Shown: positions 43,343 to 52,635 of the stretch, one piece after another | Numbering within the stretch: the stretch's first letter is position 1 | Layout of the letters: every line of letters starts with the position of its first letter | NCBI GenBank assembly: GCA_963724385.1 | Contig: CAVRUJ010000001.1 | Coordinates: 930,001-994,000 of the forward strand | Origin: DASXQK01 sp963724385 | Lineage (GTDB): Bacteria; Pseudomonadota; Alphaproteobacteria; Dongiales; Dongiaceae | Length of the DNA: 64,000 nt | Direction of reading: 5' to 3' | Program-made: the position numbers and the translations under genes | The notes under the pieces: model-generated | Seen by the model: only the letters and a program-made list of their open reading frames with translations | Databases searched by the model: none | Told to the model about the DNA's origin: nothing

Positions 43343-44206
43343 GCGACCGCAGCACCAAATCGGCCAAGATCGTCGTGGTCCCGCAGGCCCAAGTCGAGCC
43401 GGCCAGGAAGCCTGTGCGCCTGCCCGCCAGGCCGGCTGAGCCGGTGCGTCGCGAAAGCGTGGTGCCGGCGCCCGTTCCCGGCCATGAAGGGCTGGCGGCG
43501 CACAACCTCAACAAGCGGTTCAAGAAGCGCCCGGTGTTGCGCGGCGTCTCGATCTCGCTGCGCCGGGGCGAAGCGGTCGGCCTGCTCGGTCCCAACGGCG
43601 CCGGCAAGACGACATGCTTCTACATCATCACCGGACTCATCCATCCCGAACTCCGGGACGGTCGAGCTCGACGGCTACGATGTCACCAGGCTGCCCATGT
43701 ACCGGCGCGCGCGCATGGGCATCGGCTACCTGCCCCAGGAGGCCTCGATCTTCCGTGGCCTTTCGGTCGAGCAGAACATCCGCGCCGTGCTCGAGGTCGT
43801 GGAGCCGGACCGGGCCCGGCGCGAGGCGCGGTTGGATGAGCTTTTGGCCGAGTTCTCCATCGAGCATCTGCGTCATGCCCCGGCGCTGGCCCTTTCGGGC
43901 GGCGAGCGCCGGCGTTGCGAGATCGCCCGCGCTCTTGCGGCAAATCCGGCCTTCATGCTGCTGGACGAGCCGCTTGCCGGTATCGATCCCATCGCGGTCG
44001 GCGAGATCCGCAATCTCGTTTCCCACCTGAAGGACCGCGGTATCGGCGTGCTGATCACCGACCACAATGTCCGCGAGACCCTCGAGATCGTCGATCGGGC
44101 CTACATTTTGTACGAGGGCCAGGTGCTGCGCGAAGGCGTGCCGGAAGAAATCGTTCTCGACGGCAATGTTCGCCGGGTCTACCTGGGCGAACGCTTCACG
44201 CTCTGA
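43339..44206 (+). CDS. lptB: LPS export ATPase LptB, reading frame broken once
   Basis: The cytoplasmic ATPase of the LPS exporter. The first frame gives a Pro/Arg-rich extension of about 50 residues, then the Walker A segment GLLGPNGAGKTTCFYIITGL. At about 43645-43651 it shifts by one base into the frame reading SGTVELDGYDVTRLPMYRRA, GYLPQEASIFRGLSVEQNI, the signature LSGGERRRCEIARAL and Walker B MLLDEPLAGIDP. Removing one A (GAAC to GAC) gives the expected HPDSGTV. lptB is essential in bacteria that make LPS, so a sequence error is more likely than a true mutation. Confidence 0.9.
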
Positions 44207-44221
44207 GGCGGCGTTGGCGCC

Positions 44222-45664
44222 ATGACCGCCACCCGCCTGGGACTGGGCCAAACTGCGGCCCTGCGAAGAGGCGTGGCGCTGACGCCGGCCATGCGCCAAT
44301 CCATGAAGCTGCTGGCTCTGTCGAATGCCGAGCTTTCGCAGCTGCTGGCCGAGGCGCTGGCGGAAAATCCGCTTTTGGAAGCAGCGTCGGACTTGCCGGA
44401 CCAGCCTGCTGCCCCGCTGCGCCGGCCCCGCCCCGCGGCTGGGTCGCGTCAAGCGCGGCCACTTCCCGCCGGTCTCGAGCGCATCTGGCGCAAGCTCGAT
44501 CGGCGGCCTCGCGACGCCGGTTATGCCGAGGAAGGCGAGATTCCAGCAGCCGGACCAAGCTTGCACGATCACCTGCTGCATCAGCTTGGCACCGACCTCG
44601 CCGATCCGGTGGATAGGGCGATCGGCCGGGCGCTGATCGAGAACCTGGACGAGGCGGGCTACCTGACCGGCGATCCGGCTGAAATCGCGAAGCGCCTCAA
44701 TCTGCCGGCCGACAGGGTGATGACGGTCCTGCACCGTCTCCAGGGGTTCGATCCCCCTGGTGTCTGCGCCCGCAATTTGGCCGAGTGCCTGGCCCTTCAG
44801 CTCGAGGATCGGGGCCGCCTCAGCGATCGCTTTCGCCTGCTGCTTGAGAACCTGGGATTGCTCGCCGGCGGTGACCGGCGAGAGCTGATGCGGCGCTGTG
44901 GTGTCGGCTCGGCCGAGCTAGCGGCCATGCTGCAGGAACTGGCGCGGCTCGATCCGCGACCGGGGCTAGCCTTCGATCGCACCCAAACAACGGCGGTCTC
45001 GCCCGACCTTGCGATCGAGCGCGGGCCGGACGGTGTCTGGCGGGTGGAGTTGGACGACCGCAGCCTCCCGCGACTCGCCATCAATGAAGGCTATGCCGCC
45101 ACGGCTGGGACCACTGCCGAGGCGCGTGCCTTCTTGAGCGAGCGTCGACAGGCCGCGCGCTGGCTGCTGGAGGCTCTCAACCGGCGCGGGAGGACGCTGC
45201 TCCGGATAGCGGACGCGATCGTTCAGCGCCAAGGCGCTTTCCTCGAAGGGGGAGCCGGCGGGCTGAAGCCGCTTTCGCGGCGGGAGATCGCCGCTGCTCT
45301 GAGGTTGCACGAGAGCACGGTCGGCCGGGCGACGGCGAACAAGTACGCGGCCACGCCCCGGGGCGTCCTGGCGCTGGCGGATTTCTTCGGCGGTCGGCTC
45401 GGAAAACCAGGTCATGGGGACAGGTCGGACGACAAGGGCGGGCACGCGCCGGCCGCGGTGCGGCTGCGTCTCAGGCGCCTGATCGAGGCGGAGTCGCCCG
45501 CCCGACCCTTGAGCGATGACCGGCTGGGTGAGTTGCTGCGCGGCCAGGGCATCGGTATTTCCCGGCGCACGGTGGCGAAATACCGGGAGATGCTCCGGAT
45601 TCCCCCTTCGTTCCGACGCCGGCGCGAGCAAGCCTTGCAGGCAGAGGCCCAGCTTCCAACATAG
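44222..45664 (+). CDS. rpoN: RNA polymerase sigma-54 factor
   Basis: A 480-residue sigma-54. Region I is LTPAMRQSMKLLALSNAELS with ENPLLE; the core-binding region follows; the DNA-binding part has LHESTVGRATANKYAATPRG and the RpoN box (SRRTVAKYRE). It directs transcription from -24/-12 promoters, usually for nitrogen or motility genes. Compared with the family the protein seems rather divergent (for example STVGRATANKY where STVSRVTANKY is usual), yet all functional parts are there. It lies 15 bases after lptB, the normal position in Proteobacteria. Confidence 0.94.
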   Translation: MTATRLGLGQTAALRRGVALTPAMRQSMKLLALSNAELSQLLAEALAENPLLEAASDLPDQPAAPLRRPRPAAGSRQARPLPAGLERIWRKLDRRPRDAGYAEEGEIPAAGPSLHDHLLHQLGTDLADPVDRAIGRALIENLDEAGYLTGDPAEIAKRLNLPADRVMTVLHRLQGFDPPGVCARNLAECLALQLEDRGRLSDRFRLLLENLGLLAGGDRRELMRRCGVGSAELAAMLQELARLDPRPGLAFDRTQTTAVSPDLAIERGPDGVWRVELDDRSLPRLAINEGYAATAGTTAEARAFLSERRQAARWLLEALNRRGRTLLRIADAIVQRQGAFLEGGAGGLKPLSRREIAAALRLHESTVGRATANKYAATPRGVLALADFFGGRLGKPGHGDRSDDKGGHAPAAVRLRLRRLIEAESPARPLSDDRLGELLRGQGIGISRRTVAKYREMLRIPPSFRRRREQALQAEAQLPT

Positions 45665-45796
45665 AGTGCCAACACAGAAACGGGCGGGGGCTTCGCTTGA
45701 CAGCATGGAAGGGCGTCCCTATGGTCTGCCGCCCTTGCGCCGGCGCGGGCGAATTGTCCTCTGCCGCCGCCGCCCGATAGCCGGTATCCCGCTTCA

Positions 45797-46378
45797 ATGA
45801 ATGTCATCGTCAAAGGCCAGCATATCGACGTGGGCGAGGCTTTGCGCCAGCATGTCGGCGAGAGCCTCACGCATGTCTTCGGCAAGTATTTCGGCGACGC
45901 CATCGACGTGACCGTGTCATTCAGCCGCGAGGCGCATCTGCTGCGCGCCTCCGTTTCCGCCCATGTCGGCCGCGGCATCGTCGCTCAAAGCCACGCCAGC
46001 GCCGACCAGCCTTACGCGGCCTTCGACCTAGCGGCTGATCGCTTGGGGAAGCGCCTGCGCCGGCACAAGCGGCGCCTGCGCGACCACCATAAGACGCCGC
46101 TCGAAACCCGGCCGGCCGAGCACTACGTCCTGGCCGCCGAGGCAGACACGGAAGACAGCGGGGCGGCGGAGACCGCAAATGGTCGGCCGGCGGTGATCGC
46201 GGAGATGAAGACGGAGATCCCCGTCTTGACGGTGAGCGAGGCGGTGATGCGCCTGGATCTCGAGGACAGCGGCGCCCTGTTGTTCGTCAACTGCGCCCAT
46301 GGCGGCCTCAACATGGTTTACCGGCGGCCCGACGGCAATGTCGGCTGGGTCGATCCCAAGGGCAACACCGGCGCCTGA
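45797..46378 (+). CDS. hpf: Ribosome hibernation promoting factor, long form
   Basis: A 193-residue protein. The N-terminal S30AE domain (MNVIVKGQHIDVGEALRQHV, KYFGDAIDVTVSF) sits in the ribosomal mRNA channel. The C-terminal dimerisation domain (VLTVSEAVMRLDLEDSGALL, then NMVYRRPDGNVGWVDPK) drives formation of 100S dimers. Such factors act in stationary phase. Its place after rpoN and before ptsN is conserved. Confidence 0.95.
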   Translation: MNVIVKGQHIDVGEALRQHVGESLTHVFGKYFGDAIDVTVSFSREAHLLRASVSAHVGRGIVAQSHASADQPYAAFDLAADRLGKRLRRHKRRLRDHHKTPLETRPAEHYVLAAEADTEDSGAAETANGRPAVIAEMKTEIPVLTVSEAVMRLDLEDSGALLFVNCAHGGLNMVYRRPDGNVGWVDPKGNTGA

Positions 46379-46392
46379 GAGAAAGGGGCGGC

Positions 46393-46857
46393 ATGGAAAT
46401 CGCCGATCTGATCACGCCGGGCGCGGTGGTGGCCCGGCTCAAGGCGAACAACAAGAAGCAGCTGCTCCACGAGCTCGCCCGGCGCGGGGCCGACGCGACG
46501 GGGCTGCACGAAAGGCGGATCTTCGAGGCCTTGCTGGAACGCGAGCGCCTGGGCTCGACCGGCGTTGGCAATGGCATCGCCATTCCGCACGCCAGGCTCG
46601 CCGAGTTGAAGCGCCTCCACGGCTTGTTCGCCCGGCTCGACCCGGCGGTCGATTTCGACTCCGTGGACGAACAGCCGGTCGATCTCGTGTTCCTGTTGCT
46701 GGCGCCCGAATCCGCCGGTGCCGACCATCTGAAGGCCTTGGCGCGGGTTTCCCGGCTGCTGCGCGACCGCCACATCTGCGACAAGCTTCGTGGCGCGGAG
46801 CAGCCCGAGGCCCTCTACGCTCTCCTTACCGAAACCAAGACCAGCCACGCGGCGTAA
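46393..46857 (+). CDS. ptsN: Nitrogen PTS enzyme IIA
   Basis: A 154-residue EIIA-Ntr of the fructose/mannitol EIIA fold. The phosphorylatable histidine is in GVGNGIAIPHARLAELKRLH; FDSVDEQPVDLVFLLLAPES and HLKALARVSRLLRD complete the pattern. It regulates nitrogen and potassium responses rather than sugar uptake. It lies 14 bases after hpf, the last gene of this plus-strand run. Confidence 0.95.
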   Translation: MEIADLITPGAVVARLKANNKKQLLHELARRGADATGLHERRIFEALLERERLGSTGVGNGIAIPHARLAELKRLHGLFARLDPAVDFDSVDEQPVDLVFLLLAPESAGADHLKALARVSRLLRDRHICDKLRGAEQPEALYALLTETKTSHAA

Positions 46858-46866
46858 AGGCCGCCG

Positions 46867-47082
46867 TCAGTGAACGCTGACCGGCTCCAGGTTGTGCTCG
46901 CGCACGGTGAGTTCTGCCAGCGCCCGGGTGGGGGCGAAGGCCAGCTGGGCACCGTTGGCGGCGAAGATGCCGAAGCCCTCGGCGCCGTCGAAGGTCAAGG
47001 CCCGAAGATAGGCCATGTCCTGCAGGCCCAGCGCCGCCAGATCCTGGACGCTAATGTTGCGGACGTTCTCGATGCTGTTCAT
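46867..47082 (-). CDS. DUF1150 family protein
   Basis: A 71-residue protein with the DUF1150 pattern (ISVQDLAALGLQDMAYLRAL, AIFAANGAQLAFAP-like centre, then REHNLEPVSVH). The family is found almost only in Alphaproteobacteria, typically downstream of a small heat shock gene as here (5 bases separate them). Its function is unknown; co-transcription suggests a stress role. Confidence 0.9.
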   Translation of the reverse strand: MNSIENVRNISVQDLAALGLQDMAYLRALTFDGAEGFGIFAANGAQLAFAPTRALAELTVREHNLEPVSVH

Positions 47083-47087
47083 GGCTG

Positions 47088-47543
47088 CTATTCCTTTGTC
47101 CCGCTGCCGCCGACGGCGATCTTTGTCTCCCCGCCGGCACCGCCGCGAATGGGGATGCTGCGGACCTTCGGCTCGACCACCGGGCGCAAGACGTCGATTT
47201 CCAACAGGCCGTTGGCGAGCGAGGCGCTCGAGACCTCGAGCCCGTCGGCCAGAACGAAGCTGCGCTGAAACTGCCGTGCGGCTATGCCGCGGTGGAGATA
47301 GACCCGCTGCGTCTGTTCCTTCTGCCGGCCGTGGACGGTCAGCTGATTGGCCTCGACGGCGATCTCAAGTTCCTCGCGGGTGAAGCCGGCAACGGCCAGC
47401 GTGATGCGCAGGCGGTTTTCCGACAGCTGCTCGATGTTGTAGGGCGGGTAGCCGTCGGCCGTCTTGCCGATCCGGTCGAGGGCCCGCTCGAACTGGTCGA
47501 ACCCCAGCAGCAACGGGCTGTTGAACAGGGACACGCGCGACAT
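47088..47543 (-). CDS. Hsp20-family small heat shock protein
   Basis: A 151-residue chaperone. After the N-terminus MSRVSLFNSPLLLGFDQFER comes the alpha-crystallin domain (PPYNIEQLSENRLRITLAVA, GFTREELEIAV, then the conserved YLHRGIAARQFQRSFVLADG and NGLLEIDVLRP). It binds unfolding proteins to stop aggregation. ATG at 47543 is preceded by AAAGGAGGGGCGG, a strong Shine-Dalgarno. An open extension to 47609 is not part of the family. Confidence 0.95.
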   Translation of the reverse strand: MSRVSLFNSPLLLGFDQFERALDRIGKTADGYPPYNIEQLSENRLRITLAVAGFTREELEIAVEANQLTVHGRQKEQTQRVYLHRGIAARQFQRSFVLADGLEVSSASLANGLLEIDVLRPVVEPKVRSIPIRGGAGGETKIAVGGSGTKE

Positions 47544-47734
47544 CCGATCTCCGCCCCTCCTTTCGAGCGAGCGAGGCAGGAAGGCCTGTTGCCCTCCCGA
47601 CGGCCCCAAATGGGCACCGTTAATCAGTCAGATAAGCCCTTGGCACATCAATTCAAGGGCAAGCATCCCCCTGCAGCCTGATCGTCTCAAGTGCACTCGG
47701 CTTGAGACGTAGATCAGGCTCCCGTCAGTTGGTG

Positions 47735-47787
47735 TAGAGCAAGATTCAAGGGGTCAGCTCGATTCCAGCTGACCCGATCTTGCTCTA
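47735..47787. repeat. Long interrupted palindrome after the carnitine dehydrogenase stop
   Basis: TAGAGCAAGAT pairs with ATCTTGCTCTA, and inside it GGGTCAGCT pairs with AGCTGACCC around loop CGATTCC. It starts 2 bases beyond the stop codon of the minus-strand gene at 47790. There is no T-run. Its outer arms resemble the TAGAGCATGAT palindromes dispersed in rhizobia, so it may be an intergenic palindromic element protecting or ending mRNA. Confidence 0.6.
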
Positions 47788-47789
47788 AA

Positions 47790-48758
47790 TCAGCCCCCCT
47801 CCACGTCGATGCCATATTTGGCCCGGACCCCGGCGACGGCCCGGCCGACGGCGATCAGGCACTCGTCACGGAAGCGTTCCAGCTCCTTGACCGATTTGCC
47901 GGCGGCCTGGACCCTCGTGCCTTCGACCATGCGCCGGGTGAGCTCGGGTGTCAGCTTGGGCCCCTTGAGGCTCGTCCAGGGAAGCTCGAGAGCCGGCCCG
48001 AAATGCTCCATGAAATGGGCCATGCCCTCGTCACCCCCGGCGAGATGATAGATGAGGCAGGTGCCGAAGAAGGACCAGCGCAGGCCGGGGCCGAAGCGGA
48101 TCGCGTCGTCGATGTCGCCGGTCGTGCAGACCCCATCGGCAATAAGGTGCAACGCCTCGCGCCACAGGGCCTCTTGCAGGCGGTCGGCAATGTAGCCGGG
48201 GACCTCGACCTTGACCTTGAGCGGGCGCATGCCGATGCGCTTGTAGAAGGCGACGGCGGTTTCGATCGCGGCGGGCGAGGTTTTCTTGCCCCCCAGCACC
48301 TCGACCAGCGGCAGCATGTAGACGGGGTTGAAGGGATGGCCGACGAGAACCCGCTCCGGATGCTTGCAATCGGCCTGGAAGTTCGTGGGCAGAAGCCCGG
48401 AGGAGCTGGAGGCGATGACGGTGGCAGGCCTGGCAGCGGCATCGATGCGGGCATGGAGCTTGCGCTTCAGGTCGTCATTCTCCGGCGCGCTCTCCTGGAT
48501 GAAGTCGGCATCGGCCACGGCCTGCTCGAGATCCTTGGCGAAGGTGAAGCGCTTCTGGTCCGCGCCGGGCTTGAGCCCCAATTCGGTCAGCGCCGGCCAG
48601 GCATTGGCGATCCCCGCCCGGATCTTGGCCTCTGCGCCGGGGGCCGGGTCGGTCGCGACTACGTCCAGACCATGGGCCAGGCAGCGCGCCGCCCATCCGC
48701 TGCCGATCACGCCGCCGCCCACCAGGGCGACGCGGCGAATGTCCTTCACCTCGGCCAT
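47790..48758 (-). CDS. L-carnitine dehydrogenase-like 3-hydroxyacyl dehydrogenase
   Basis: A 322-residue NAD-dependent dehydrogenase. RRVALVGGGVIGSGWAARCL is the Rossmann motif, ADFIQESAPENDDLKRKLHA and ASSSSGLLPTNFQ follow, and GHPFNPVYMLPLVEVLGGKK contains the catalytic His of this superfamily. The GHPFNPVY-LLPLVEV pattern and single C-terminal domain fit L-carnitine dehydrogenase (carnitine to 3-dehydrocarnitine) better than 3-hydroxybutyryl-CoA dehydrogenase, but no betaine or carnitine genes are next to it. ATG at 48758 follows GAAAGGATCGAGAG. Confidence 0.82.
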   Translation of the reverse strand: MAEVKDIRRVALVGGGVIGSGWAARCLAHGLDVVATDPAPGAEAKIRAGIANAWPALTELGLKPGADQKRFTFAKDLEQAVADADFIQESAPENDDLKRKLHARIDAAARPATVIASSSSGLLPTNFQADCKHPERVLVGHPFNPVYMLPLVEVLGGKKTSPAAIETAVAFYKRIGMRPLKVKVEVPGYIADRLQEALWREALHLIADGVCTTGDIDDAIRFGPGLRWSFFGTCLIYHLAGGDEGMAHFMEHFGPALELPWTSLKGPKLTPELTRRMVEGTRVQAAGKSVKELERFRDECLIAVGRAVAGVRAKYGIDVEGG

Positions 48759-48872
48759 CTCTCTCGATCCTTTCTGATGTCCCCGCCAGAACCGCAATTC
48801 GGGCCGGCACGATAGTGGCGCTCTTGCCCTGCGGCAAGCGGCGGCAAGCGACGCATCGACACAGAGTAGGGG

Positions 48873-51317
48873 CTAGAACCGCTTCAGCAGCCGGCCGAGG
48901 TAGTCGAGCTCATAGCGGGGCCGGTCGGGATCGCCGGCGCGCCGGCGCAGCTCATCGAGGATCTCCCGGGCCCGCTGGAGATCGGATTTGTCGGGCAGCT
49001 TCACGTCGCCGGTGTCGATTTGGCCGAGGCCGGGGAGGTTCCGTCCCAAGGGATCCTGGGATTGGCCGAACTGGTCCTGGTCGGGCCCATTGCGGTCGCC
49101 AGGCTTGCGCCCGAAGTGCTCGGCCAAGGCCTGCATCATCGACTGGGCGCCCTGCTGGAGCGATTGAAGGGCCTGGGTCTCGGGCTGGACGGCGCTGTTG
49201 GGGTCGCCGGCCCTGAGATCGCCTTCCGCCAGGCCCATGCTGCGGTCGGCGTCGCTCAGCTGATCAGGCACCTTGCCCAGCAGCATGCCAAGCCGTCCCG
49301 TCAGATCCTCGAGGCTGCCCCGAATCTGCGCCTGCTCGTCGGCCGAGCCGCCTTGATCGGGCACGGCTTGGCCCGGCGCCTGCTGTTGCGACTGGCGATA
49401 AGTCTTGTCCAGCAGCTGTTGCTGGCGCTGGGCCAGGTCACCCAGGTCCTGCATCAGCTTTTGGGCCTGGCGCTGGCCCGGATCCATCTGCGCGGAATAG
49501 GGATTGGCCCTCAGGTTCTCCAGCATCGCCTGAAGCTGGGAGAGCATCTGACGGGCCGCGTCGCGGGCCCCGCCCTGGAGCATCTCGCGAGCCCGGTCGA
49601 GCATGCGCTGCAGATCGCCGCGCTGAAGGGCGAGCTGATGCGGATCGGGCATCTGCTGCCCGGCCTTGGTGGCATCCTGCTGGGCCTGCTGCATCAGCTG
49701 ATCCAGGAACTGGTTCATCGCCTGCTGGAGCTGATCCATCAGACGCTGGATTTCCTGGTCCGAGGCGCCGCGGTCGAGCGCATCCTGGAGAGCCTGCTCG
49801 GCTTGGCGCAGCGCCTCCTCCGCGCTGGCGATGCCACCCTCCTCGAGGCGCAACGCGGTCTCCCAGAGCAGATCCTGGACGCCCGGCAGATCGACCCCGG
49901 TCTTGTCCTGCATCAGGCGCCGCCCGCCGATCCTGAGGGCGAGCGTCACCACCGGGTCGCCGTCATAGGCGTCGGGCTCATTGCCGATGGCAAGCAGGCG
50001 CCGGCCCACGGCAACTCGGCTCGAAGGGTCGAGGGTCAGCTGCCGGCGCTGCTCGATGATGGCGCGGGCGACCGGATGATGGAATTCGCGGGCGGGCAAG
50101 ACCATGTCGAAGGGCTGGGAGAGTCCCTGTTGGCCGATGGCGTCGGTGGCGACGAGCTGCAGGCGCACCGGCGTGCCCGCCCAGGGATGCGGCGTCAGGT
50201 CCCGGAAGGCGACGCCATGAGCCGTCCTGGGATCGGCGCCCGGCCCCGGCAGTTCGATGGTGATCTTGTCCGGCTGTCCCGGCAGGGTTGGCGCCTCACC
50301 CGAGGCGCTGCGCCGGGTGATGACCACCTCGACCTTCGAGATGCTGTATTGGTCGCTGGCCGCATAATCCAGGCGCAGCGAATGGCGCTCGGTCTCGGAG
50401 GGCGATCGGGTGAACCCGGCGATCGGGGGCGCATATTGAATCAGGGTGTAAGGCCAAGCGGCGATGACGTCGCCTTTATCGATCACGGCCAACCGGTCGC
50501 CCGTGAGGATCTTCCCCGTCGCCCTGAACGTGCCCTCGCCGATGGAATCGAACTTGGTCGAAGACTCGCCAAGCGCGAGGTCGGTCGCGCCATCCCCGCC
50601 CTGGACCTGGGCCAGCACGTCGCTGCCGACCGGGGCCTTGAACGGACCGGCCTTGGGGTCGACCGCGGCCAGGAATATGGGCGCCTCGCCGGTGTAGGCG
50701 GGCGGCGTCACCCAGACGTCGAGGCGTGGCGGCGCAGGCGGCGGGCCGGCGGCGAAGCTGGGCTTGAGGGCTCTTTCTATCCGGGCGGCGCCGTCGCTCC
50801 ATCCGGCGAAGAGCGCCACGGCCAGCAACAGGACGACGATGCCGCGCAGCGCAAAAGGATCGCGCCCGGCAAGCCCCGGCCGCGGCAGGCCGACCCTGAG
50901 CCGCCCGATGCTCGCTTCCAGGCGCTTGCGGTGCAGATCCCACAGGCGGGTTGCCGTCGGGTCGCCGCGCCCGCCGACGAGGGAATCCTGAAGGGCTTCC
51001 AACGGGCGATGGGGCAAGCCGCTCGACAACTCGATCCGGCGCCGGGCCGCCGCTTCGCTGGGCCAGGCGAATCCCTTGAGGCCGCGATAGAGCAGGCCGA
51101 TGAAGGCGAGCGCGAAGCCGGCCAGCAGGCCCGCATGGAGGTAACCGTCGAGATCAGGCAGCACGTCGCTCAAGGCGAGCGCCAGGAAAAGCCCGACGAG
51201 CGCCGCCGCGGGCATCAGCGCCGGCCAAAGGCGCTCCCACAGCAGGGCGGCGCGAGCGAGCCAGAGCCGCTGCCTCGGCAGCAACTGCCGGCGCCGGCGA
51301 TTGTCGCGCAGCGTCAC
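48873..51317 (-). CDS. TIGR02302 family (DUF4175) membrane protein
   Basis: About 814 residues. Two or three N-terminal membrane helices (ALVGLFLALALSDVLPD, LLAGFALAFIGLLYRG) and a further one near FALRGIVVLLLAVALFAGW are followed by a large periplasmic part, then a long Gln-rich helical region (GQQMPDPHQLALQRGDLQRM and similar) that is a probable coiled coil. This family is alphaproteobacterial and uncharacterised. The start is uncertain: GTG at 51317 or TTG at 51350 (after GGAAGGGG), both inside or near the lysA 3' end at 51376. It is probably transcribed with lysA. Confidence 0.87.
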   Translation of the reverse strand: MTLRDNRRRRQLLPRQRLWLARAALLWERLWPALMPAAALVGLFLALALSDVLPDLDGYLHAGLLAGFALAFIGLLYRGLKGFAWPSEAAARRRIELSSGLPHRPLEALQDSLVGGRGDPTATRLWDLHRKRLEASIGRLRVGLPRPGLAGRDPFALRGIVVLLLAVALFAGWSDGAARIERALKPSFAAGPPPAPPRLDVWVTPPAYTGEAPIFLAAVDPKAGPFKAPVGSDVLAQVQGGDGATDLALGESSTKFDSIGEGTFRATGKILTGDRLAVIDKGDVIAAWPYTLIQYAPPIAGFTRSPSETERHSLRLDYAASDQYSISKVEVVITRRSASGEAPTLPGQPDKITIELPGPGADPRTAHGVAFRDLTPHPWAGTPVRLQLVATDAIGQQGLSQPFDMVLPAREFHHPVARAIIEQRRQLTLDPSSRVAVGRRLLAIGNEPDAYDGDPVVTLALRIGGRRLMQDKTGVDLPGVQDLLWETALRLEEGGIASAEEALRQAEQALQDALDRGASDQEIQRLMDQLQQAMNQFLDQLMQQAQQDATKAGQQMPDPHQLALQRGDLQRMLDRAREMLQGGARDAARQMLSQLQAMLENLRANPYSAQMDPGQRQAQKLMQDLGDLAQRQQQLLDKTYRQSQQQAPGQAVPDQGGSADEQAQIRGSLEDLTGRLGMLLGKVPDQLSDADRSMGLAEGDLRAGDPNSAVQPETQALQSLQQGAQSMMQALAEHFGRKPGDRNGPDQDQFGQSQDPLGRNLPGLGQIDTGDVKLPDKSDLQRAREILDELRRRAGDPDRPRYELDYLGRLLKRF

Positions 51318-51375
51318 TCTCTCGATTCGTTGCGGGCCGGTCTCGGTCAAGGGCCCCTTCCAGGTCCGCCGCGCG

Positions 51376-52635
51376 TCAAAGCCAGGGCGGCAGACGATCC
51401 ATGGCAATCATATCATCGTAGCTCGGACGCGGCCTGACAATGGCGTGATCGCCGCCGTGGACCATGACCTCGGGCACCAGCCGCCGGCTGTTGTAGGTCG
51501 AGGCCATGACGGCACCATAGGCGCCGGCGGCCGCCAGCACCAGAAGGTCGCCCGCGGCCACGGGCGGAAGCGGCCGGTCATGGGCGAAGAAGTCGCCGGT
51601 TTCGCAGACCGGCCCGACCACGTCGAAGCGCTTCACGCCGGCATCGGATGCCGGCTCGCTCACCGGCAGGATGGCGTGATGGGCTTCATAGAGGGTCGGC
51701 CGGATGAGGTCGTTCATGCCGGCATCGGTGATGACGAAATTACGGTCCACGCCCTGCTTCACGTAGATCACCCTGGTCACCAGCAGGCCGGCGCCGCCCA
51801 CCAGCCAGCGCCCGGGCTCGAAATAGAGCCGGCAACCGAGGCCGCCGACGGTCTCCTCCACCAGCCGGGCATAGTCCTCGATCGCCGGCGCCGGATCCTC
51901 GCCATAGGCGATTCCGATGCCGCCGCCAAGATCGAGGGAGTCCACTTCCCATCCATCGGACCTGATCTCCCGCGTGAGCTCGGCCAGCCGGCCGAAGGCG
52001 GCACGGTAGGGCGACAGGTCGGAAAGCTGGGAGCCGATGTGAAGGGCAAGCCCTTTCGGCTCGACCCCGGCCATGGCCGCGGCCCGGCCGTAGCTTTCCC
52101 GGACATGGCCGAGGTCGATACCGAACTTGTTCTCGGCCTTGCCGGTGGCGATCTTCCGGTGGGTGCGCGCATCCACGTCGGGATTGACCCTGAGGGCGAC
52201 GCGCGCGCGCTTTCCTTTGCTGCGGGCGACGCGATCGAGCGCTTCCAGCTCCGGCAGGGATTCGACGTTGAACTGCAGAATGCCGGCGTCGAGCCCGGCC
52301 GCCATTTCGGCCTCGGTCTTGCCCACGCCTGCGAAGACGATCCGCCCGGGCGGCACGCCTGCCGCGAGCGACCGGCGCAGCTCTCCTTCCGAGACCACAT
52401 CGGCACCCGCGCCAAGCCGCGCGAGGGTCGCGACGACGGCCTGGTTGGAGTTGGCCTTGAGCGAATAGCAGATGGTCGCATCCTTGCCGGCGAAAGCGGC
52501 GGCAAAGCTCCGGTAGCGCTCGACCAGCGCGGCGCTTGAATAGACATAGAACGGTGTGCCGGCCGCGGCGGCGAGCCGGTCCAGCGGCACTTCCTCGGCG
52601 TGGAGAATGCCGTGCCGGTAATGAAAATAGCTCAT
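51376..52635 (-). CDS. lysA: Diaminopimelate decarboxylase
   Basis: Final step of lysine synthesis, meso-diaminopimelate to lysine. The 419 residues form a PLP barrel with ICYSLKANSNQAVVATLARL (Schiff-base Lys), the His/Gly-rich SLDLGGGIGIAYGEDPAP phosphate site, EPGRWLVGGAGLLVTRV, and the C-terminal GPVCETGDFFAHDRPLPPV carrying the active-site Cys from the dimer partner. Its ATG overlaps the lptM stop (TGATG). Confidence 0.96.
   Translation of the reverse strand: MSYFHYRHGILHAEEVPLDRLAAAAGTPFYVYSSAALVERYRSFAAAFAGKDATICYSLKANSNQAVVATLARLGAGADVVSEGELRRSLAAGVPPGRIVFAGVGKTEAEMAAGLDAGILQFNVESLPELEALDRVARSKGKRARVALRVNPDVDARTHRKIATGKAENKFGIDLGHVRESYGRAAAMAGVEPKGLALHIGSQLSDLSPYRAAFGRLAELTREIRSDGWEVDSLDLGGGIGIAYGEDPAPAIEDYARLVEETVGGLGCRLYFEPGRWLVGGAGLLVTRVIYVKQGVDRNFVITDAGMNDLIRPTLYEAHHAILPVSEPASDAGVKRFDVVGPVCETGDFFAHDRPLPPVAAGDLLVLAAAGAYGAVMASTYNSRRLVPEVMVHGGDHAIVRPRPSYDDMIAMDRLPPWL

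Noticed and set aside
43339..44206. Programmed frameshift in lptB
   Set aside because: No slippery sequence or stimulatory structure is visible, no such case is known to me for lptB, and the same 13-mer causes a second break in unrelated genes.
49020..51437. An 805-codon open frame antisense to the TIGR02302 gene
   Set aside because: Same reason: no recognisable protein pattern, and the opposite strand encodes a clear family member.
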